DNA of 33,524 bases from the NCBI GenBank assembly GCA_002423325.1, contig DIVQ01000089.1, positions 9,034 to 42,557 of the forward strand, written 5' to 3'. Numbering within the stretch: the first letter of the stretch is position 1; each line of letters opens with the position of its first letter. The position numbers and the translations under genes were made by a program. This document shows, piece after piece, positions 22,736 through 30,188 of the stretch. The notes beneath the pieces are model-generated. The model saw only the letters and a program-made list of their open reading frames with translations. It was not told the origin of the DNA and ran no database searches. This stretch comes from Anaerolineales bacterium UBA6128 (lineage in GTDB: Bacteria; Chloroflexota; Anaerolineae; UBA1429).

Positions 22736-23505
22736 CGCTGCTCCCTGTTCATCTCGTAGACCAGGCGCAGTCCCTTGAGGACCAGCCAAGGGTCCACGGC
22801 TTCAAAGACGGTCGTCTCGTTCGCTACCAGCGGCGCCAATCCGCCGGTGCCGATCACGTGCGTATCGGGCCCCAACTCGGCCCGAAAGCGCGTGACCATA
22901 CCCTCCACCAGCCCCACATAGCCCAGCAGGATGCCTGAGCGCATCGCGTCGACCGTGTTGGTGCCGATAGCGTGAGGAGGCCGCTGCAGATCGACGCGGC
23001 GCAGCATGGCCGTGCGCTGGAAAAGCGCCTCGGCCGCGATGCGCAGACCCGGGGCAATGGCCCCGCCCAGATACTCACCCTTGGCCGACAACGCGTCAAA
23101 TACCGTGGCGGTGCCAAAATCGACCACACAGGCCGGCCCGCCGTAGCGGTGCAGCACCCAGGCCGCCTTGACGATGCGATCCGCGCCCACGTCGCGCGGG
23201 CTGTCATAGCGCACCGACACACCCGTCTTGACGCCGCTCCCCACCACCAGCGGCTCCAGCCCGATGTACTCGCGCAGCATCTCGACGATGATCTCGGTCA
23301 GCGGCGGTACTACGCTGGCCAGCACGATGCCGTCGATCTCCTGGCGCGCCACCTCGCTGTGCGCCATCAGGTTGAGCAGTAGCATGCCGTACTCGTCAGG
23401 CATCTTGTGCGCATCGGTGGCGATGCGCCAGTTCGCCTGCAACTCTTCGTCGCGGTACACGCCCAACACAATGTTGCTATTGCCGATATCGACGCATAGC
23501 AGCAT
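22732..23505 (-). CDS. coaX: Type III pantothenate kinase CoaX
   Basis: CoaX phosphorylates pantothenate with ATP, the first step of CoA synthesis, and unlike type I/II kinases is not inhibited by CoA. The 257-residue protein shows the ASKHA-like nucleotide site VDIGNSN (5-11), the family motif DVGADR (105-110), the catalytic region DFGTATVFD (129-137) and GGAIAPG (147-153). Length and motif order are normal. The SD GGAGGTG lies about five bases before ATG 23505. The gene ends in a 4-base overlap with coaBC. The upstream gap of 176 bases holds a repeat element and a hairpin. Confidence 0.95.
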   Translation of the reverse strand: MLLCVDIGNSNIVLGVYRDEELQANWRIATDAHKMPDEYGMLLLNLMAHSEVARQEIDGIVLASVVPPLTEIIVEMLREYIGLEPLVVGSGVKTGVSVRYDSPRDVGADRIVKAAWVLHRYGGPACVVDFGTATVFDALSAKGEYLGGAIAPGLRIAAEALFQRTAMLRRVDLQRPPHAIGTNTVDAMRSGILLGYVGLVEGMVTRFRAELGPDTHVIGTGGLAPLVANETTVFEAVDPWLVLKGLRLVYEMNREQR

Positions 23506-23529
23506 GCCTCACCTCCGAAAAGGGACGAT

Positions 23530-23684
23530 CACGAATAGCACGAAGAGAACGAACGGCACGAATGCTATGTGGAGGAAACCGCCTCCTCCACGCGACCTTC
23601 CGACTCGCGGCGGCCCATCGGTCTGGCCCCTTTTCGTGTTTTTCGTCTTTTTCGTGGCTAACGTCTTTGTGTACTTCGTGGTTA
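23530..23684. repeat. TTCGTG-type repeat element with internal hairpin
   Basis: Bases 23631-23684 are degenerate tandem copies of TTCGTGTTTTTCGTC and TTCGTGGCTAAC-like words, and 23530-23563 holds similar words in reverse complement (CACGAA, CACGAAGAG, GAACGAACGG). The core between has the hairpin GTGGAGGA (23569-23576) / TCCTCCAC (23584-23591). The ecfS stop (23682-23684) is inside the element, and coaX starts on the other side. Similar low-complexity elements are seen in environmental genomes; I know no accepted function. Confidence 0.65.
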
Positions 23685-24473
23685 CAGCCTCGATCCCCGC
23701 TTCCGCGAGCTGATGCCGCGCAGCGCGCCCACCACCATCACCACCACGATGGCCGAGACGATCGCCTCGGGGATGCCCTGCGCCAGCCCCACGCCCAGCG
23801 CCACCCCGGGCGTGATCCCCGGCACCTGGCGCAGCACGGCCGCGGTCAGCACCGGGATCGTGTTGGCCAGCGACCCGGCCACCGCCGCGATCGCCAGGCT
23901 CACGATGCCCAGGTCTTCCTTGCGCATCCACAGAAACAGGGCCGCTGCGCCCGCCAACGACAGCACGGCCATCACAATGCCCAGCCACAGCGTGCGTTGG
24001 CCCACTACATAGCTGGAGTATAACAGCAAACCCAGCAGCACGGCCAGCATCACCGTCAACGTTCGCCGGTTGGCTCTGCGCAACGCGCCATATACCAGCC
24101 AGGCCACCACGCCGATCAGCAGCCGCGGCAGAATGATGACCAGCGGGTCCTTGACCGGCACCAGCGGACTGAAAAAGCTGCCCACGCCAAACCCGAGCGC
24201 CAGCACCAGGCCCACGATCGGCCCCTCCAGGATCCCGCCGATGATCGTGGGGATGTGCGAGATGGTGGCGCTGCCGGCCGGCGTGGGCACCGGGATGAAC
24301 CCGATGGACGTAAAGGTCAACAGCAGGGTGATGGCCAGCAGCAGGCCCGCCACCACCACGCGGCGGATGTAGCGTTCCTGCACAGGCTTTTGCGATGCTG
24401 CCAGCCGCTGGCCGGCCGCACGCGCTGCCTCGATCTCGGTGGAAGAGGGTGTTTGCGATTTGTTCTCTGTCAT
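23682..24473 (-). CDS. ECF transporter S component, probably pantothenate
   Basis: This is a 263-residue polytopic membrane protein with about six helices between residues 38 and 255 and a soluble, Gln/Glu-rich N-terminus. The stretch GFIPVPTPAGSATISHIPTI, then GGILEGPIVGLVLALGFGVGSFF, is the typical core of folate/pantothenate-type S components, which bind the vitamin outside and toggle on the EcfT-EcfA module. ATG 24473 has CAGGAG nine bases upstream. The three ECF module genes precede it, and coaX and coaBC follow. The most likely ligand is therefore pantothenate, an inference from context. The end of the frame and its stop lie in a repeat element. Confidence 0.85.
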   Translation of the reverse strand: MTENKSQTPSSTEIEAARAAGQRLAASQKPVQERYIRRVVVAGLLLAITLLLTFTSIGFIPVPTPAGSATISHIPTIIGGILEGPIVGLVLALGFGVGSFFSPLVPVKDPLVIILPRLLIGVVAWLVYGALRRANRRTLTVMLAVLLGLLLYSSYVVGQRTLWLGIVMAVLSLAGAAALFLWMRKEDLGIVSLAIAAVAGSLANTIPVLTAAVLRQVPGITPGVALGVGLAQGIPEAIVSAIVVVMVVGALRGISSRKRGSRL

Positions 24474-24511
24474 GCGTTCGATCTCCTGACAAACGATGTG
24501 CGAGCTCAGAC

Positions 24512-25357
24512 CTACGGCAGAACGCGCGGCAGCCATGCCACCACCGCCACCAGCGCGGCCGCTGCCAGCATGGCCACCCCATCGACGGCGCGCAGTTCGA
24601 GCTCGTTGAGGTGCGTGCGCCCTGCGCCGCCCTGGTAGCAGCGCGCCTGCATCGCCAGGCTCAGCTCCTCGGCGCGGCGAAAGGCGTCCACGAACAGCGG
24701 CACTACCAGCGCGCCCAGGCGGCGCGCGTTGGCCGCCAGGCGCCAACGCCCCGCGCGAGCCGGGCGCACTTCGCGCGAGGCCTGCGCCTGCCCGATGGTC
24801 TCCAGCGTCTCCCCCAGAATCGGCAGGAAACGCAGTGCCAACGCCCCCACCAGCGCCAGTTGGTCGGCGGGCAGCCCCACGCGGCGCAACGGCCGCAGCA
24901 GCCGCTCCACGCCCTGCGTCAGCTCGCTGGCGGAGGTGACACTTGTCAGCAGGCTGGCCAGTCCGATCAGCACCACAAAGCGCGCGGCCGTCACCGCCAC
25001 GGCGCGCACGCTGGCCGCACTCACCTGGAGCGGCCCCCAGTCCAGGAACACGCGCCCCACCGACGCGCCATAGGCGCTCTTGTAGAACAGCAACTGCAGC
25101 AACGCCAACACCGCCAAAAAGGGCAGTATCGGCAGCACCGCCGACAGCACATAGCGCAGCGATAGCCGCGCCAGCCGAACCAGCGCGAACACGACCAGCA
25201 GCATCAGCAGGCTGGAGGCATAGCCGGAGGCCAGCGTAGCCGCCACCACCAGCAGCGCGAACGCCACCAGCTTGGCGCGCGGGTCCAGCCGATGCACCGG
25301 CGACGCCACCGGAATGTACTGGCCCACAGCAACGTGGCGCAGCGCGTCGTAGCTCAT
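24512..25357 (-). CDS. ecfT: ECF transporter transmembrane component EcfT
   Basis: The 281-residue CbiQ/EcfT-family protein is the membrane coupling subunit of an energy-coupling factor importer. It has five or six helices between about residues 30 and 275. Two conserved Arg-containing coupling helices are typical of the family: AQASREVRP near 189-197 (usually AxARG) and MQARCYQGG in the C-terminal third. The first one is altered, since the common ARG reads ASR. The start overlaps the end of the second ATPase gene in an ATGA. The gene ends 38 bases before the S component. Confidence 0.88.
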   Translation of the reverse strand: MSYDALRHVAVGQYIPVASPVHRLDPRAKLVAFALLVVAATLASGYASSLLMLLVVFALVRLARLSLRYVLSAVLPILPFLAVLALLQLLFYKSAYGASVGRVFLDWGPLQVSAASVRAVAVTAARFVVLIGLASLLTSVTSASELTQGVERLLRPLRRVGLPADQLALVGALALRFLPILGETLETIGQAQASREVRPARAGRWRLAANARRLGALVVPLFVDAFRRAEELSLAMQARCYQGGAGRTHLNELELRAVDGVAMLAAAALVAVVAWLPRVLP

Positions 25358-26241
25358 GGGCGCCCCCCGCGCGTTGGGTCCGCCAAGGCCTGCCAGATGG
25401 CCTCCTCGGCCTCATCAGGGGTGAGGGCGCCGAGTGCCACCGCCATACCCCCCTCGCGCAGCGCGTGCACGATCTCGACCGCCGCCGGACAGGCCAACCC
25501 GTGGGCATGCAGCAGGTCGCGCTCGGCGAACACAGCGCGGGTGTCACCCTCGATCGCCGTGCGCCCGTCGTGCAGCACCGTCACCCGATCGGCCAGCGAC
25601 GCCACCTCCTCCATATCGTTGGAGACCAGCAACAGCGTCAACCCCTGCTCTTCCCGCAGACGCCGCAGCAGCGCGTGGATTTCGCGCTTGCCCTGCGGAT
25701 CCAGGCCGGTTGTGGCCTCGTCGAGCACCAGCAACTGCGGTTGCATCGCCAGTACGCCGGCCAGCGCCAGCCGGCGCGTCTCGCCGCCGCTCAGTAAGAG
25801 GGCCTGACGATCGACAAAGGCCTCGAACGGCAGCCCCACCACTTCCATGGCCCAGCGCACGCGCTCGCGCAGCGCCTCGCCGGCCAGTCCGAGTTGACGC
25901 GGGCCGTAGGCCACATCGTCACCTGCGTAGCGCTCGATGAGCTGCTGTTGCGGATACTGAAACACCAGGCCCACCTTTTGGCGCAACAGCGCCAGATCCA
26001 GCGTCGCATCGGCAGTGTCCTGCCCGAACACGACGACTTTGCCAGGCGCGTCGGGCCGCAGCAGCGCGTTGAGGTAGTGCAGCAGCGTGGACTTGCCGGC
26101 GCCGTTCTCGCCGATGAGGGCGCCGATCTCGCCGGCGCGCAGAGTCAGATCTGCGCTGCGCAGGGCCACCGTCTCCATCGGCGTGCCCGCGAGATAGGTG
26201 TGGCTCAGCTCACGCACCTGGACGACGATCTCGGCGCTCAT
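25354..26241 (-). CDS. ecfA2: ECF transporter ATPase EcfA (second copy)
   Basis: This 295-residue ABC ATPase has Walker A GENGAGKST (44-52), a Q-loop YPQQQLIE, the signature LLSGGETRRLALAG, Walker B LLVLDEATTGLDP and the His-loop region DMEEV. All catalytic elements are intact. It pairs with the preceding ATPase to form the asymmetric dimer of the ECF module. The gene overlaps both neighbours by 4 bases. The C-terminal 60 residues form the family's extra region. Confidence 0.92.
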   Translation of the reverse strand: MSAEIVVQVRELSHTYLAGTPMETVALRSADLTLRAGEIGALIGENGAGKSTLLHYLNALLRPDAPGKVVVFGQDTADATLDLALLRQKVGLVFQYPQQQLIERYAGDDVAYGPRQLGLAGEALRERVRWAMEVVGLPFEAFVDRQALLLSGGETRRLALAGVLAMQPQLLVLDEATTGLDPQGKREIHALLRRLREEQGLTLLLVSNDMEEVASLADRVTVLHDGRTAIEGDTRAVFAERDLLHAHGLACPAAVEIVHALREGGMAVALGALTPDEAEEAIWQALADPTRGGRP

Positions 26242-27083
26242 GTGGGCCTCCCGGCGTCCAACAGGGCCGCCACAAGCGCCTCGGGCGTCAGCAGGCCCTC
26301 GGGCAGCGGTGCGCCGCGTCGCTCGAGCCCCTGCGCGATCGCCGCAGCGGGCGGCAGATCGAGCGCCAACTCCGCCAGCCGCTCGCGTTGCGCGAACACC
26401 TCTCGTGGAGTGCCCCTCAGCGCCACCTCGCCGCGCTCCAGCACCAGCACGCGCTGCGCCGCGGTCACCTCGTCCATGGCGTGCGTGATCGCCACCACCG
26501 CGAGGCCGCCGGCGTGCAGCCCCTGCACCAGTTCCAGCACCTCCTGCCGCGCACGAGGGGCCAGCATCGCCGTGGACTCGTCCAGCACCAGGCAGCGCGG
26601 TCGCATCGCCAGGATCGCCGCGATCGCCAGGCGCGCCTTTTCACCCGCCGACAGCGTGCGCGGGTTGCGCTCGGCCAGCGCCTGCAGACCCGTGTCGCGC
26701 AGCACCTGTTCCACGCGGGCGCGCAGTTCAGCGCCCGGCACGCCGAGGTTCTCGGGACCAAAGGCCACTTCCTCACGCGCCACCGTGGTCACGAATTGGT
26801 TGTCGGGATTCTGAAAAACCATCCCCACCGTGGCGCGCATGGCAACGCGTGCCTCTGCTTCGCGCGTGTTGCGCTCCTCCACCCAGACGTCGCCACTGGT
26901 GGGCAGCAGCAAGCCATTCAGGCACTTGGCCAGCGTCGATTTGCCCGAGCCGTTGTGCCCCACAACGGCCAGGTACTCGCCCGCGTCCACCTGCAGCTCG
27001 ATAGCGCGCAAGGCCGGCACAGCCTCGGGCGTGTCGGCGTTGTAGGTGTACGACAGGTTCTGCACACGAATGAGGGCGCCCAA
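26238..27083 (-). CDS. ecfA1: ECF transporter ATPase EcfA (first copy, altered signature)
   Basis: From TTG 27083 the protein has 281 residues, the usual EcfA length. GGAGGA lies four bases before that codon, while an earlier ATG at 27137 lacks an SD and would read through a terminator. Walker A is VGHNGSGKST (41-50), the Q-loop is QNPDNQ (91-96), and Walker B is LVLDES with glutamate kept (165-170). The signature is LSAGEKAR (144-151) where LSGGQKQR is usual, and the D-loop reads AMLAP without the usual Asp. This may lower ATPase activity at one site of the dimer, as in asymmetric ABC pairs. Translation couples to the second ATPase by an ATGA overlap. Confidence 0.88.
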   Translation of the reverse strand: MGALIRVQNLSYTYNADTPEAVPALRAIELQVDAGEYLAVVGHNGSGKSTLAKCLNGLLLPTSGDVWVEERNTREAEARVAMRATVGMVFQNPDNQFVTTVAREEVAFGPENLGVPGAELRARVEQVLRDTGLQALAERNPRTLSAGEKARLAIAAILAMRPRCLVLDESTAMLAPRARQEVLELVQGLHAGGLAVVAITHAMDEVTAAQRVLVLERGEVALRGTPREVFAQRERLAELALDLPPAAAIAQGLERRGAPLPEGLLTPEALVAALLDAGRPT

Positions 27084-27093
27084 CGTTCCTCCG

Positions 27094-27129
27094 GAAAACA
27101 CAAAACCCCGCGCCAACCGAGCGCGGGGT
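27094..27129 (-). terminator. Terminator abutting the ecfA1 ribosome site
   Basis: On the minus strand, ACCCCGCGC (27129-27121) pairs perfectly with GCGCGGGGT (27113-27105) around a 7-base loop, followed by TTTTGTGTTTT. The GGAGGA ribosome site starts only about two bases later. It could end the tRNA transcript or act as an attenuator for the ECF-CoA operon. Confidence 0.75.
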
Positions 27130-27203
27130 CGCAACACAAGCCAGTTTACTGGTCTGGTGGTGCCCGCCGTCTCGGTCGAGCCGCACGATCGTCTACCCGG
27201 GTC

Positions 27204-27233
27204 ATTCTACGCTGTTCGGGCGACGACTGTCGA
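27204..27233 (-). promoter_or_regulatory. Weak candidate promoter for the ECF-CoA operon
   Basis: On the minus strand, TCGACA (27228-27233) and TAGAAT (27204-27209) are 18 bases apart. The -35 is poor. The predicted leader of about 105 bases contains CCAGT-AA-ACTGG and the terminator. Confidence 0.35.
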
Positions 27234-27332
27234 ACCGTTAGCACTTGCTCGGCGCCTGACAAGGTCGCCGGCTGCGGCGAGCAGCGCAGGGACAGTTGCC
27301 CATGCGCCACCACGCCGCTATACTGCGTGCTG

Positions 27333-27405
27333 TGCCCCAGGAGGGAGTTGGACCCCCGACCAACGGTTTAGGAAACCGCTGCTCTATCCTCTGAGCTACG
27401 GGGGC
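27333..27405 (-). tRNA. tRNA-Arg, anticodon CCT
   Basis: The 73-base minus-strand gene folds as a cloverleaf. The acceptor stem is GCCCCCG with CTGGGGC (one C-T mismatch) and discriminator A, and the D arm is GCTC/GAGC. The anticodon stem GCGGT/ACCGT holds loop TTCCTAA with anticodon CCT, and the T arm is GGGGG/CCCTC. CCA is not encoded. It decodes AGG. Its own promoter is at 27451-27478. Confidence 0.92.
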
Positions 27406-27450
27406 AAAGGCTTCGGTTGTCAAACCCGCCCCACGAAAGGGCGGCGGCGC

Positions 27451-27478
27451 ATGATAGCCGATTCGACGACGGTGGCAA
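27451..27478 (-). promoter_or_regulatory. Promoter of tRNA-Arg
   Basis: On the minus strand, TTGCCA (27473-27478) and TATCAT (27451-27456) are 16 bases apart, about 45 bases before the tRNA. It shows that the first compositional part extends to at least 27478. Confidence 0.55.
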
Positions 27479-27486
27479 GCCCTACG

Positions 27487-28305
27487 TCACGCCTCGAGCA
27501 CCCCAGGGTCCAGGTCCACCCAGATCGGGCAGTGGTCGCTCCCCTTCACCTCCGCCTGGATCCCCGCCCCCCTCACGAACCCCATCGCCCCCTCGCTCGC
27601 CAGCACGTAGTCGATCCGCCACCCGATGTTCTTCTCCCTCACCCCGAACCGCTGGCTCCACCACGTGTAGTGCCCCGGCCCCGGCTCGAACCGTCGAAAC
27701 GTGTCCGCCCACCCCGCCCGAACCCATCGGTCCAGCTCCTCTCGCTCCTCCGGCAAGAACCCGCTCGTCTTCTCGTTCTGCTTCGGCCTCGCCAGGTCGA
27801 TCTCCCGGTGCGCCGTGTTGAAGTCCCCCATCACCAGCACCCTGCCCCCGCCCGCCCGCAAGGGTTCCAGCACCTCGAACACCTTGCGGTAGAACGCGAG
27901 CTTGAAGGGCACCCGCCCGTTGTCCCTCTCTTTGCCGCTGCCGTTCGGGAAGTACCCGTTCACCACCCAAAGCCTTCCGAACTGCGCAATCTGCACGCGA
28001 CCTTCGACGTCGAACTCCTCCACGCCGAGCGAGGTCTGCAGGGTGGTCCAGCGATTGCGCGCGAGAAGGCCGACTCCGCTGTAGCCCGACCGCTCCGCCG
28101 CGACGTAGTCCGCGTGCCAGCCCTTCGGAGACAGCAGCGAGGGCTCCAGCTGTTCGGGGCGGACGCGTGTCTCCTGCAGACCGACGACTTCCCCTTTGCA
28201 GCCTTCCAGCCACTCGGTGAACCCCTTCGTGGAGGCAGCCCGCAGGCCGTTGACGTTCCAGGAGTACACGCGAAAGAGCTTCGACTTCTTGCTCGTCGGG
28301 GGCAT
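27487..28305 (-). CDS. xth: Exodeoxyribonuclease III (Xth/ExoA family)
   Basis: The 272-residue protein is an endonuclease-exonuclease-phosphatase-fold AP endonuclease that cuts abasic sites in base-excision repair. The family motifs are all present: YSWNVNGLRA (14-23), the metal-binding Glu in VGLQET (41-46), GYFPNGS, GDFNTAH (Asp and Asn of the active site), GWRIDYVL and the catalytic Asp-His of SDHCPIW near the end. ATG 28305 gives the normal N-terminus; no good ribosome site precedes it, unlike genes in the first part of the window. Codons are rich in GGG, AGG and GTG. It is divergent from the AbgT-family gene. Confidence 0.93.
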   Translation of the reverse strand: MPPTSKKSKLFRVYSWNVNGLRAASTKGFTEWLEGCKGEVVGLQETRVRPEQLEPSLLSPKGWHADYVAAERSGYSGVGLLARNRWTTLQTSLGVEEFDVEGRVQIAQFGRLWVVNGYFPNGSGKERDNGRVPFKLAFYRKVFEVLEPLRAGGGRVLVMGDFNTAHREIDLARPKQNEKTSGFLPEEREELDRWVRAGWADTFRRFEPGPGHYTWWSQRFGVREKNIGWRIDYVLASEGAMGFVRGAGIQAEVKGSDHCPIWVDLDPGVLEA

Positions 28306-28402
28306 GGGGGTCACCGTAGCGCACGGACGCCCGGGGGGGGAAGAGCGCCGATTCCGACCGGAAGTGCTGGACGTTTCCCCCTGTCGAGACCAGGAAGTGG
28401 GC

Positions 28403-29944
28403 ATGACGAGCACCCCGACGGCGCGCACTACCTTGGTCGACCGCTTTCTCAACGCGGTCGAGCGGGTGGGCAACGCGCTTCCCAACCCCGCCTCGCTGTT
28501 CGCCATCTTCGCGCTGCTCACCTTGGCCTTGTCGGCCCTGGGCAGCTGGCTGGGGTGGCAGGCGAAGCACCCTGCCACCGGCGAGATCGTGACCCCCCTG
28601 AACCTTCTGTCGAAGAGCGGAGTCGCCCGCATCATCGAGGAGATGGTCCCCGCCTACACCAGCTTCGCTCCCCTCGGGGTCGTGATGGTGGCCATGCTCG
28701 GCATCGGCATCGCCGAGAGCAGCGGCCTCATCAGCGCCGTCATCCGGATGCTCGTCCTCTCGGCCCCCAGGCGCGCCCTGACCCTGGTGATCGTGCTGGC
28801 CGGAGTGCTCTCCAACACGGCCAGCGACATCGGTTACGTGCTGCTGATTCCCCTTGCTGGCGTCGTGTTCTCCGCCGTCGGACGCAACCCCATCGTGGGG
28901 ATGGCGGCCGCGTTCGCCGGTGTGTCCGGGGGCTTCAGCGCCAACCTGGTCCTCGGGACCATCGACCCCTTGCTCGCAGGCCTGACCGAGGAGGGTGCCC
29001 ACATCCTTGACCCGGCCTACCGCGTCAACCCCACCGCCAACTACTACTTCATGTTCGTCTCCACGTTCCTCATCGTGCTCGTCGGCACGTGGGTCACGGA
29101 GAAGATCGTCGCCCCCCGCTGCGGCGACTACAAGGGAGAGCAAGAGACCATTGAACGACTCTCCGACCAAGAGAAAAAGGGCATTCGCTGGAGCGCCCTC
29201 GCCCTCGTCGCCTGGTTGGCCGTCGTGGCCGCGGGGCTCCTTCCCGAAAACGGCGTCCTCCGCGGCGCCGACGGCGGCATGCTTTCTTCTCCCCTCCTCA
29301 AGGGAGTCATTGCCACCCTCTTCGTCACCGCCGCCACCATGGGGGTGGTGTACGGCTTCGTCACAGGGAAGTTCAAGAACGACAGCGACATCGTCCACGG
29401 GATGACGGGCAGCCTCAAGGCCCTGTCGGGTTACATGGTTCTCGTGTTCTTCGCGGCGCAGTTCGTGGCGTACTTTCGCTGGAGCAACCTCGGGGTGATC
29501 TTGGCCGTTCGGGGGGCGGAAGTTCTCGTCGCGGCCAACCTCGGCGTGATCCCGCTGATCTTGCTGTTCGTGGTGCTGACGGCCTTGATCAACCTGGTGA
29601 TGGGCAGCGCGTCTGCGAAGTGGGCCATCATGGCCCCCATCTTCGTCCCCATGTTCATGCTCCTCGGCTACTCCCCCGAGCTTTCCCAGGCCGTTTTCCG
29701 GGTCGGGGACTCCGTCACCAACGTCATCTCCCCGATGATGAGCTTCTTCGCCCTCATCATTGCCTACTTCCAGAAGTACGACGCCAAGGCCGGCATCGGG
29801 ACCATCGTCTCCACGATGCTCCCCTACTCGATTGCGTTCTCCATTGGCTGGGTGCTCCTGCTCATCGGATGGATCCAACTGGGTCTTCCCCTCGGTCCCG
29901 GGGCGGGTCTCACCTACGAGCTTCCAAAACCGGTGTCTCCGTAG
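28403..29944 (+). CDS. AbgT-family transporter
   Basis: This 513-residue polytopic membrane protein belongs to the AbgT family, whose members import p-aminobenzoyl-glutamate or export sulfonamides (MtrF, YdaH). Hallmarks are LSNTASDIGYVLLIPL (136-151), FAGVSGGFSANLVLGTIDPL near 173-192, and INLVMGSASAKWAIMAP then IFVPM around 396-417. About nine transmembrane segments and two re-entrant hairpins are expected. ATG 28403 has AGGAAG about seven bases upstream; the open frame further upstream is not conserved. Direction of transport cannot be decided. A strong hairpin follows the stop. Confidence 0.92.
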   Translation: MTSTPTARTTLVDRFLNAVERVGNALPNPASLFAIFALLTLALSALGSWLGWQAKHPATGEIVTPLNLLSKSGVARIIEEMVPAYTSFAPLGVVMVAMLGIGIAESSGLISAVIRMLVLSAPRRALTLVIVLAGVLSNTASDIGYVLLIPLAGVVFSAVGRNPIVGMAAAFAGVSGGFSANLVLGTIDPLLAGLTEEGAHILDPAYRVNPTANYYFMFVSTFLIVLVGTWVTEKIVAPRCGDYKGEQETIERLSDQEKKGIRWSALALVAWLAVVAAGLLPENGVLRGADGGMLSSPLLKGVIATLFVTAATMGVVYGFVTGKFKNDSDIVHGMTGSLKALSGYMVLVFFAAQFVAYFRWSNLGVILAVRGAEVLVAANLGVIPLILLFVVLTALINLVMGSASAKWAIMAPIFVPMFMLLGYSPELSQAVFRVGDSVTNVISPMMSFFALIIAYFQKYDAKAGIGTIVSTMLPYSIAFSIGWVLLLIGWIQLGLPLGPGAGLTYELPKPVSP

Positions 29945-29961
29945 GGGAGGTACTCGGATGA

Positions 29962-30009
29962 CACGGTTCGACAAGGCGAACCGTGCGAAGCCCGCCCCGG
30001 GCGGGCTTT
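29962..30009 (+). terminator. Double hairpin terminator after the AbgT-family gene
   Basis: CACGGTTCG (29962-29970) pairs with CGAACCGTG (29977-29985). Immediately after, AAGCCCGCC (29988-29996) pairs with GGCGGGCTT (30000-30008), ending in TTT. The second is the likely terminator. Confidence 0.65.
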
Positions 30010-30038
30010 CCCGCCCAAAGCTCTGCCGTGAGGCTTCA

Positions 30039-30136
30039 GAGGCCGTCTCAAAACCGAGCCCGAGCCGGTTGGGTTAACCCGCGTGATGAAAATCACCGGT
30101 TTCGTGGGGGCACCCGGTGTGTTTTGGGACGGCCTC
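30039..30136. mobile_element. 98-bp MITE-like element with 5-bp target duplication
   Basis: GAGGCCGTCTCAAAAC (30039-30054) and the complement of 30121-30136 (GAGGCCGTCCCAAAAC) match at 15 of 16 bases, forming terminal inverted repeats. The direct repeat CTTCA flanks both ends exactly (30034-30038 and 30137-30141), as after transposition. The inner 66 bases have no open frame but contain the palindrome GGGTTAACCC. The terminal repeats resemble ends of several IS families. It sits between the convergent AbgT-family and CoA-transferase genes; the transposase must be elsewhere. Confidence 0.65.
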
Positions 30137-30188
30137 CTTCAGCCCGCGGCAAGAAAAGACAAGGTCCGTCAATCTGGACTCAGAGGAC

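Noticed and set aside
23509..24582. 357-codon frame ending in KYTK and FVLF-type repeats
   Set aside because: It is the TTCGTG element and the antisense or shifted frame of ecfS translated; not a protein gene.
27333..27486. Genomic island inserted at the tRNA-Arg gene
   Set aside because: Islands usually sit at the tRNA 3' end; here the foreign-looking DNA is on the 5' side beyond the promoter, with no integrase or repeated tRNA end.
27046..29010. 654-codon plus-strand frame crossing the tRNA, xth and the AbgT-family start
   Set aside because: It runs through a tRNA and a promoter region and is antisense to exonuclease III; composition is that of a shadow frame.
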